Positions 53,465-61,220 of a stretch of DNA of 64,000 nt are shown one piece after another. This DNA is from JAAYUD01 sp963676865. Its GTDB lineage: Bacteria > Bacteroidota > Bacteroidia > Bacteroidales > Bacteroidaceae. Position numbers and translations under genes: made by a program. Each line of letters starts with the position of its first letter. Positions within the stretch are counted from its first letter, which is position 1. The notes beneath the pieces are model-generated. The model searched no databases and was not told where the DNA came from. It saw only the letters and a program-made list of their open reading frames with translations. The stretch spans positions 682,001-746,000 of the forward strand of contig CAXXSS010000001.1 of assembly GCA_963676865.2 (NCBI GenBank), read 5' to 3'.

Positions 53465-56188
53465 CTATCTAATTTTTTCATCAACTACAAATTGATAACA
53501 TCCCTGAAGCACATTACAGACAATAAAGCCATTTTTATGAGCTATAACTTTGACACCCCGTGCACAAACCAACCGAGATCCAGATTCAGAAACGTTTCTT
53601 TCATTTTGGGCCGGAATATAGATAGTAGCAGTGCTGCCAACCGGCACAGTAACTTTGATAACAACATGATGAGGTGTATGAACAATTTCGGATACCACTT
53701 TACCATATGGAGTCAAATTCGAATAATAGACTGACCGCAGAGTATCGACCAAAAGAGGCTTCACAACAAAATGTTTATACCCCGGATTATCTTCATCGGT
53801 ATTCACCCCGGCAAGTGCTCGATAAAACCATGTTAAACCTCCCCCAAACATCGGATGATTGTGAGAGTCTGCACCATTCCATTGCTCCCAAGTCGTAGTT
53901 GCTCCTTGTTTGATCCAATTACCATAACTCGGAAAGTCTGTTTTATTCATTGCCCCGTAAGCTACATCGTTCAGGCCATTATTGGCAAGTGTTTCAAAAA
54001 AGAATTGCGTTCCGAATATGCCCGTATTAAGATGTCCTTTGTATCTATCTACAATTTCGTGTCGCAATGTATTAACTACAGCTTTATAACGTTCGCAAGG
54101 AACTCCCATTGCCAATGCAAAAACATTGCTTCCAAAATCTCCGTAAGTTTGTTCTGATGGTTGATAAAATTTGCGATGAAAAGCCGCTTTCACATTATCA
54201 GCGAGTTTGGAGTAATAGATAAGGTCAGCCTGATTATCCAATGCTTTAGCAGCCCTAGCAGTAAAATCAGCACAACGCCATAAATAAAACGTATGTACCA
54301 ATTCATTTGTCGGAAGGCCGAATGCAGGAGCCCAATCTCCCAAATTAAGCCAATAATTAGGTTCTTTGGCATTAATATTAGCGCGATTGGAGACCATTGT
54401 ACTATCCGCTGTAAGCCAAGTAAGCATATATCTCACTTGTTCTTTCATTGCAAAATAATTATCTGACAGCATCGCTTTATCGCCATAATGAACATAATAT
54501 TCCCAAGGCATAATATTCATAGCAGCTCCCCAAGGCACACCACCTCCACAACCTGGTTGCCAAGGAGCACTATTGGGAACGTATCCGGTCTCCACATTCT
54601 GAACATCGCGCATATCTCGAATCCATTTCTGATAAAAAGCGGCAGCATCAAAATTATGCATCACGGTAACACATGACACCTGACCGTCGCCTGTATATGG
54701 AGAACGTTCACGATGAGGACAATCGCTGGCAATGCAGCCATGCATATTATCTAACTGAGAACGTTGCCAAATTGCATTGATCTGATTGAATAATTTATTC
54801 GACGTGTTGAATACAGCCGACAATCTCACGTCGGTATTGACAGCTTCTGCCGTCAACATCTCTGAAGATAAACGCCTTATTCCACTGATCACGGCCTTAC
54901 GAAAAACGTACCAAGTAAAACGCGGTGCATACGATTCTCTTTTCGAGCCTTTCATAACATATTGCTGAATGCCGAGGGGAGATTCACAAATATACCTCAC
55001 TTTTAAGGTGTCTCCTTTATGACCCTCGATATTCTTAAAATGAATCCATCCGGATATTTCTTTTCCAAAATCGACGAGATAAGTTCCGTCCGATTGTTTA
55101 GCTAAAGAAATAGGGCGCAACACCTCTGTTATCTTATCAGCAGGAGATGTTTGAGCCGTCAATTTACCAATTGGAGACTTACACAACAACGCTTTTTGCC
55201 ACGAAACATCTCTACATCGAGTTGTAGACCAGTCGGAGATTTCTCGATTGGCATCATATAGTTCCCCATTATAAACCCCATTCATCAAAATAGGAGAGCA
55301 ATTTACTTTCCATGTGTAGTCTGAGCACACTATTTGTTTACGACCATTCTTATATGTGATCTCTACCTGACATAATAGACAAGGAGTACCAAAGGTACAA
55401 ACACATCCGCTTTTACAGTCATAAAAACCATTTCCCAAAATCGCACCTATCACATTCTGCTTTTTCTGCAAAAGATTTGTAATGTCGTATGACATATATA
55501 ACACTCGATAATCTCTAAAACTATCGTCAATTGCTATTCCCTTATGTTTAAGTCCTTTGCGTGAAGTATAATTCGTAAGATTGGGTACAAAATAATCATT
55601 TCCCACTTTACGCCCATTCATATATAACTCGAAGTAACCCAATCCAGAGACAAAAACCTTTGCAGATGCGACATCATTATCGACCTCAAACGATTTGCGT
55701 AAAAGAGGTGCAGTTCCTTCCCAAGAAGCACCTATCCATTGAGCCTTCCAATCAGATGACGATAATAGCCCCATCCCCCAATATGCCACTTCACTCCAAT
55801 TCGAAGCAATACCTCGATTGTCCCATACCATTACACGCCACCAATAATCTTTGCCAGATTTTAATGCGCTTCCATTATAAGATATTAAATACGAATTGGG
55901 AGAAGAGACCTTACCAGTATCCCATATATCAGGTTTGCCCTTTAATAATAAGTCTTTTGACGAAGCTACACAAATACGATATGCTTTCTGATACTCTCCA
56001 CGAACTTTGGTAGAGCGAACTTGATTAATCCATGAAAGGCGAGGATGATGCACATCTACAACACTTGGATTAGAAACATGCTCGCACTTAAGGGCACCGA
56101 CTTGTAATTGCCCCCATACATTATTTATCGGCCACACCATTAAAACAAAAAAGAACAACCGACTTATTTTTCTATAAAAAGGACTCAT
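53465..56188 (-). CDS. GH78 alpha-L-rhamnosidase, 907 aa
   Basis: A signal peptide (to about residue 26) precedes N-terminal beta-sandwich domains (QVGALKCEHVSNPSVVDVHH, VSGLGYFELYMNGRKVGNDY). The (alpha/alpha)6 catalytic domain follows, with the general acid Glu494 in DCPHRERSPYTGDGQ and the probable base in TTTWEQWNG. The C-terminal beta-sandwich carries FVVKPLLVD. It removes terminal alpha-L-rhamnose. Length and domain order are normal for Bacteroides GH78. It lies 19 bases after the GH71/99-like gene and 170 before GH127. Confidence 0.94.
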   Translation of the reverse strand: MSPFYRKISRLFFFVLMVWPINNVWGQLQVGALKCEHVSNPSVVDVHHPRLSWINQVRSTKVRGEYQKAYRICVASSKDLLLKGKPDIWDTGKVSSPNSYLISYNGSALKSGKDYWWRVMVWDNRGIASNWSEVAYWGMGLLSSSDWKAQWIGASWEGTAPLLRKSFEVDNDVASAKVFVSGLGYFELYMNGRKVGNDYFVPNLTNYTSRKGLKHKGIAIDDSFRDYRVLYMSYDITNLLQKKQNVIGAILGNGFYDCKSGCVCTFGTPCLLCQVEITYKNGRKQIVCSDYTWKVNCSPILMNGVYNGELYDANREISDWSTTRCRDVSWQKALLCKSPIGKLTAQTSPADKITEVLRPISLAKQSDGTYLVDFGKEISGWIHFKNIEGHKGDTLKVRYICESPLGIQQYVMKGSKRESYAPRFTWYVFRKAVISGIRRLSSEMLTAEAVNTDVRLSAVFNTSNKLFNQINAIWQRSQLDNMHGCIASDCPHRERSPYTGDGQVSCVTVMHNFDAAAFYQKWIRDMRDVQNVETGYVPNSAPWQPGCGGGVPWGAAMNIMPWEYYVHYGDKAMLSDNYFAMKEQVRYMLTWLTADSTMVSNRANINAKEPNYWLNLGDWAPAFGLPTNELVHTFYLWRCADFTARAAKALDNQADLIYYSKLADNVKAAFHRKFYQPSEQTYGDFGSNVFALAMGVPCERYKAVVNTLRHEIVDRYKGHLNTGIFGTQFFFETLANNGLNDVAYGAMNKTDFPSYGNWIKQGATTTWEQWNGADSHNHPMFGGGLTWFYRALAGVNTDEDNPGYKHFVVKPLLVDTLRSVYYSNLTPYGKVVSEIVHTPHHVVIKVTVPVGSTATIYIPAQNERNVSESGSRLVCARGVKVIAHKNGFIVCNVLQGCYQFVVDEKIR

Positions 56189-56207
56189 CTACCTCCGTTT
56201 ATATTTA

Positions 56208-58232
56208 TTATTTGGACCAAATATAACGATAATTAAACCGTCTGTTCGGTGCAGTATCACCATTGATACATAAAGATATAGGATCGTTTAAATCAGCAGG
56301 ATTATCGGCCCACTTAAAATCAAAGCACATCGAATATCCATTCAAACCAAGCAACCGACGAGGGACAGATAACTCTATTTGCCTATCCGATTTTCTGTAA
56401 CTAATATCTGCCGCATAATCCCAATGCTTAGTATTCATATTGTACTTCATTATCGTTGTTGTTTGTGCATCTTTCACTTTATAGTTCACTATATAATCAT
56501 AGCCATACCATCCGGTATTGGAATTATGGTCAACGTCAATAAGCAACAACATCCAATTGGAATCCATACAAGAAGATAAGAGATTGGATGTTTGGACATA
56601 AAAATAAACATTCTTATTGTCAACTGCAACTTTTGATACAACAATATCGTTTCGACCAGAATTATTTGTATAATGATAGCCACCGTAGCCATTATGATCA
56701 CGATGAGTAATATCCCCTTTCGTATCTTGATATTCAAGTTTAACCGAGCTCCAATCGTCGAAATGCCCATCAATATTTATTTCCTTAATACCAGAGCACA
56801 CAGGTATCGGACGTACACCTTTATACCGTCTGATATTTTGTACCATCTGCATATAATAATTATCTGTATATCCACCTTTCATAGGTTCTATGGTACGATT
56901 AAACTCTGAATTGTACTGATCAACAAAATAGAAGGGGTTTCTTCTTCCCAAGAAATCAACAGGACCATTTTCATGCCCCGAAGGATCAAGTCCCGAAGTG
57001 TATTTGCCGGCAGTCCATTCATTCCAATCATTCAGATAGATAAAATCGGGATCACCTTTGATTGCATCATCCCAACGATCTTGGAAATAAATGCCATAAC
57101 CTTCCGGATGAGTAAGAACTTTTTTAAGCCAAGGCACTTCAGCCGATTGAGGTAGGTCCTCGTCATTCAACTTCGGTTCTTGTGTCTTGATACGCCAACT
57201 TTTTCCCACTATTGATATTGGATGCTGAGCAGGAGTAACGGCAGCCTCTTCTAAACGCCCTTTATGCTTAGCTATAAGTTCTATTGGTGTCATTTTTGCC
57301 ACGTTCGGATCATTCATTTGATATCCAAAACTCCAATTATCTTCGGTACCGACAAAGCGTTTTCCAGCCCATTCATAATATCCCCACCACATATTCCGCA
57401 ACGTAAAGAAAGATTTCACTTCTTTAGTGTAATCGTCATAATACTGATTACAATAATCGGGATCTTTATAATGGAGGTTGTGGGAATCTGTTGCAGCTTT
57501 CGGATCATAATTCGGATTCTCGTGTTTCGTACCTGTACCATTTGCATCAACAGAAGGATTGGCATTATAAAGGAGCAATGGTTTTCCATTCCACATAAAC
57601 CATAAATCTTTATACTTATTTTGCTTGTAAACTCCTTCATATAGTCGCTGAACAACCGTTATAACATTCCCATTAAAAGCCCAAAAACAAAATTTCGGGA
57701 CATTATTACCTTCAGCCTTCATTTGTTCCATCGTGCGAAACAACACTTTCCATTCATCCCAATACAATACAGCATTTGTCACATCCAAAATGATAACATC
57801 AACACCAGCATCGGCAAGCATAGACATATCTTTGCGAATCACATATTCGTCTTGGCTTAAGAAATAGCCATATTCAGGTTCACCCCAATGATATGAACCG
57901 ATAGTCCATTCTTTATTCTTATTATCCAACCGAGCCTTCGGATCGGCACTCAAGACCTTAGAAACGTCCGCTTTGTACGGCGAACCCATATTGTACTGCC
58001 CCTCATCATGCCAAGTAATATAAAAAATACCGACAGTACGTTTCTTATCCTTTTTAAGATTCCCAACATCTTTTGAAGTAGGCATTTCTCTCCCCAAGGC
58101 ATCTGTAGCGACCCAAGTATCGGAATAAATATCACTTTTAGAAGGCACAACACTTCCTTTCTGAGCATAGCTTTCAGAAAAAGAGAAGAAAGACAACAGT
58201 AGAACTGCGATAACACGTATTTTATTATCCAT
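56208..58232 (-). CDS. GH71/99-like protein with C-terminal CBM9-like domain, 674 aa
   Basis: I chose ATG 58232 (MDNKIRVIAVLLLSFFSFSE, signal peptide) over ATG 58286. The catalytic region at about residues 50-480 has KRTVGIFYITWHDEGQYNMG, ADAGVDVIILDVTNAVLYWD, KPLLLYNANPSVD and FIYLNDWNEWTAGKY. These are the features of the Bacteroides GH71/99-like group related to endo-alpha-mannosidases. A CBM9-like domain follows (INIDGHFDDWSSVKLEYQD, LLIDVDHNSNTGWYGYDY). The exact activity is uncertain; GH99 relatives act inside mannan or N-glycan chains. It probably makes the first endo cut for PUL 2. Confidence 0.8.
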   Translation of the reverse strand: MDNKIRVIAVLLLSFFSFSESYAQKGSVVPSKSDIYSDTWVATDALGREMPTSKDVGNLKKDKKRTVGIFYITWHDEGQYNMGSPYKADVSKVLSADPKARLDNKNKEWTIGSYHWGEPEYGYFLSQDEYVIRKDMSMLADAGVDVIILDVTNAVLYWDEWKVLFRTMEQMKAEGNNVPKFCFWAFNGNVITVVQRLYEGVYKQNKYKDLWFMWNGKPLLLYNANPSVDANGTGTKHENPNYDPKAATDSHNLHYKDPDYCNQYYDDYTKEVKSFFTLRNMWWGYYEWAGKRFVGTEDNWSFGYQMNDPNVAKMTPIELIAKHKGRLEEAAVTPAQHPISIVGKSWRIKTQEPKLNDEDLPQSAEVPWLKKVLTHPEGYGIYFQDRWDDAIKGDPDFIYLNDWNEWTAGKYTSGLDPSGHENGPVDFLGRRNPFYFVDQYNSEFNRTIEPMKGGYTDNYYMQMVQNIRRYKGVRPIPVCSGIKEINIDGHFDDWSSVKLEYQDTKGDITHRDHNGYGGYHYTNNSGRNDIVVSKVAVDNKNVYFYVQTSNLLSSCMDSNWMLLLIDVDHNSNTGWYGYDYIVNYKVKDAQTTTIMKYNMNTKHWDYAADISYRKSDRQIELSVPRRLLGLNGYSMCFDFKWADNPADLNDPISLCINGDTAPNRRFNYRYIWSK

Positions 58233-58303
58233 ATTTATTATAAAACAAGAAAAAGACAAGGGTACAAAAGAAAGATGTACCCCCATCTTCTACATATCAA
58301 CTA

Positions 58304-59392
58304 TTATTTTTCAAGATGCATATTTCTCACATGAATTGTAACCCCCGAATTACTACCCCAATCCATACGGAAAAAATCGCCAGCATTACCTGCCCAATTA
58401 TTAGTGGACATTGCATCCGTATAATCATGAGTAAATGTAGTCCATGTATCTGCTGCAGGCACATCTACAGTAGTAGAACGACCACCTGCAGGTCCCCCAC
58501 CTTTGTTACACCAAAAGAGCTCTAACGTAAATGCTTGAGTAGCTTTATATCTAAACTTCAATACATTACCTGCTTTAGCAGCCTTTAGTCCATAACTTGG
58601 GATATAAGGATCACCACCAGTTGTTACAATAGTATATTCATATAAATTATCCGGATTATCTTGTGATAAGTTAATCTGATTCATTCCTCCCGTATTTAAA
58701 GTAAGATAATCAATGCCGTCATAAATCATATCATCGGGATTGATTTTTGGAGTAATAGTCCATGTCTTTTCTGTAGACTTAGATTGATCATCAACATTTT
58801 GAGCCGCAATCATAATGTCGGTAGTCTTCACAATATCAATGGCCGAAGATCCACTACTTTGCGCATTAATTGTGATCGTCTTCTGATTATCATTCTTATC
58901 CTTATAAGTTACAAGGAGATTGACTGCGACACCAGATTTATTGGTCCACGTAACCAAGGCTGCACCCTCGGCAGGGATAACAGAAACCGTTTCCATTACA
59001 TAATCTTTTGCCGTAGAAATACCTTCGGGTGTACCTTTAGCAGAAACGGAAGAAGAAGAGTGTCCATCATATGAACAGGCAGAAAGTACAAATTGATGTT
59101 CATTTGTATCTGTAAATCCTCCAATAACTGTAGATGTTAAACCGGTAGAAGAATCCACATCAAAACGACTCACTTTTTTATGTGCCGTTTCCCCTTTCGA
59201 ATTCTGATAAGTAATCAATGTATAATAGTAATTATCAGAAGAGGGAGCCTTAAAGCTCAATGTCACAGAACCAATAAATGGTTGTGTATTAACATCACTC
59301 ACAGGAGCGATATCCCCGCTATCATTATCCTTACTACAAGCAGCAAGAATAAATACAGAGAGAATTATTGATATAAAATAATATTTTTTCAT
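58304..59392 (-). CDS. Surface glycan-binding-type lipoprotein (SusE-position), 362 aa
   Basis: The signal MKKYYFISIILSVFILAACS has lipobox LAAC (Cys19), followed by acidic residues KDNDSGD, a lipoprotein surface-export-like signal. Two immunoglobulin/FN3-like repeats seem to occupy about residues 30-215 (GSVTLSFKAPSSDNYYYTLI, NKSGVAVNLLVTYKDKNDN). The C-terminal ~140 residues look like a carbohydrate-binding beta-sandwich (LKFRYKATQAFTLELFWCN, WTTFTHDYTDAMSTNNW). Its place directly after SusD is where SusE/SGBP proteins are encoded, so substrate binding at the cell surface is inferred. There is no strong match to a named family. Confidence 0.75.
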   Translation of the reverse strand: MKKYYFISIILSVFILAACSKDNDSGDIAPVSDVNTQPFIGSVTLSFKAPSSDNYYYTLITYQNSKGETAHKKVSRFDVDSSTGLTSTVIGGFTDTNEHQFVLSACSYDGHSSSSVSAKGTPEGISTAKDYVMETVSVIPAEGAALVTWTNKSGVAVNLLVTYKDKNDNQKTITINAQSSGSSAIDIVKTTDIMIAAQNVDDQSKSTEKTWTITPKINPDDMIYDGIDYLTLNTGGMNQINLSQDNPDNLYEYTIVTTGGDPYIPSYGLKAAKAGNVLKFRYKATQAFTLELFWCNKGGGPAGGRSTTVDVPAADTWTTFTHDYTDAMSTNNWAGNAGDFFRMDWGSNSGVTIHVRNMHLEK

Positions 59393-59415
59393 TTTGTCAA
59401 AGACTTATATAAAGA

Positions 59416-61191
59416 TTATTTCCACCCGGAATTTTGCCAATTATTACCTGTCAACGTTTGCATTTTATTTACTTCAGTACGTTCAAGCGGATAAAGCAAA
59501 TATTTATCATCAATGCTTATTCTAGAACTAAATTTAAAGCGAGTATAAGTATATTTATTCCCATTTAGTGTAATATCCATACCAGTCATATATTGGAAAT
59601 TATCTTTTAAGGTTTTCCAACGGCGAACATCAAAGAACCGTTTACCTTCAAAAGCAAATTCTACAAAACGTTCATTACGAAAGCGCTGCTCAAAATCGGC
59701 TTTCGACATTCCTGCTGATAGATCAGGCAGGCCCGCTCTTTCACGAATCTTGTTAACAGCATCACAAGCCGACAGAGTCATACTCCCCCCAATAGAAACT
59801 TCTGTATCAGGAGTACCAGCTTCATAAGCAGCTTCAGCGAAATTCATATATAGATCTGCTAAACGAAACAATCTGTTATATCCATCATAATTTGAAGTCT
59901 TTGAACTTCTAAAGTGATTAAACTTACGTAGATAATAGCCAGTAGGAGTATATTTCACCGAAGCACTATTCCTGTCAATACCTTCGTTACCGGTTTCATA
60001 AGTCTGCACAACCCTTCCACTTGGTTGATCTAAATAACGTAAAGCTCCATTATAATAGATCGATGCATAAAAACGAGGATCACGATCAGCATACGGATTG
60101 GATTCATTATAATGAGCTGAAGGGTTAATAATAGGGTGTAAATGTTCTGCATCAGTATAACCTGTAATAGGTTGTTCACCATTGGCCATATTATAAGCAT
60201 CTACCAATTCTTGAGTAGGACAAATACCCGCTTGAGTCACACCATCATTTGTTGGCAGACCAAACCTTTGCCATATACTAAGGCGTCCATCAACAGCATA
60301 AATTGTTTCTTTGTCCGTATTTCTCTGATCGTATGGAGTAGATAAAAAATAAGAAGCATAAGCATTTGGAGCGCCGTCAGTTACAGTATTCCAAAGAGAA
60401 TAATCATGTGCCAAGCACTGATAAAGAGCATTCTTTGTAACATTCAATGCATCAGTCCAAGTATAAGTACCGTCATCAAACAAGGGGCTTACTGCATATG
60501 TGATTGCTTCAGACTCAATCGCATAAGCAACGGCGCGAGTCATTATACCTGTTTGATTTGTATATATATTCCAAGAGAATCCTTGTTCTGTATCAGGAGT
60601 AGCCAATGCTGCATCACAATCAGATAAAATTTGCTTCACAACATCACCGACTTTAGCCTTGTCAGCCTTTGAATAATCATTATTTGTCCCTAAATCTTTC
60701 AGAATTAAAGGAACTTGGCCATAACGTCTGAACAGTTGTAGATAATAATATGCACGTAACACATAAGCTTGAGCAGTCCAACCAGCTCTTTCGTCATCTG
60801 TGCAGAATGCCTTTGCGGTAGATATATTAGCTAGAAAGACATTACATTTACGTATACCATTAAAAAACTGACTCCAAGGCTGCCCATCAAAACTGTAAGA
60901 AGCATAATTATCGACAGTCAAACCACTATTATACCAATATTGATATGCAGAGCCAGCATTTATTACACGCGAATCAACAGATTCGTCTGTTAAGGATGCA
61001 ATATCCAACCCCATACCATTACGATAATTATAACATGAATTCAAATAGCCCATCGTACTATTTCTATCTGTCCATACCTGATTCATATTAGTATGACCAT
61101 CATTATCCAAATCCAATTGGCTATTACAAGACCAAAAAGAAAAGATGCTCAATAATACGACAAACAACTTAATATCTATTTTCATATTCAT
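59416..61191 (-). CDS. SusD/RagB-type lipoprotein of PUL 2, 591 aa
   Basis: MNMKIDIKLFVVLLSIFSFW leads to lipobox FWSC (Cys22); Met3 is an alternative start. SusD features include AQAYVLRAYYYLQLFRRYGQ with VPLI, LYMNFAEAAYEAG, NKIRERAGLPDLS and RNERFVEFAFEGKRFFDVRR ending in W. It binds the glycan at the cell surface as lid of the SusC upstream (29 bases). It is longer than the PUL 1 SusD and clearly a different subfamily, consistent with a different substrate. Confidence 0.95.
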   Translation of the reverse strand: MNMKIDIKLFVVLLSIFSFWSCNSQLDLDNDGHTNMNQVWTDRNSTMGYLNSCYNYRNGMGLDIASLTDESVDSRVINAGSAYQYWYNSGLTVDNYASYSFDGQPWSQFFNGIRKCNVFLANISTAKAFCTDDERAGWTAQAYVLRAYYYLQLFRRYGQVPLILKDLGTNNDYSKADKAKVGDVVKQILSDCDAALATPDTEQGFSWNIYTNQTGIMTRAVAYAIESEAITYAVSPLFDDGTYTWTDALNVTKNALYQCLAHDYSLWNTVTDGAPNAYASYFLSTPYDQRNTDKETIYAVDGRLSIWQRFGLPTNDGVTQAGICPTQELVDAYNMANGEQPITGYTDAEHLHPIINPSAHYNESNPYADRDPRFYASIYYNGALRYLDQPSGRVVQTYETGNEGIDRNSASVKYTPTGYYLRKFNHFRSSKTSNYDGYNRLFRLADLYMNFAEAAYEAGTPDTEVSIGGSMTLSACDAVNKIRERAGLPDLSAGMSKADFEQRFRNERFVEFAFEGKRFFDVRRWKTLKDNFQYMTGMDITLNGNKYTYTRFKFSSRISIDDKYLLYPLERTEVNKMQTLTGNNWQNSGWK

Positions 61192-61220
61192 AATCTTTTA
61201 TTTTATAGCTAATTTATGAA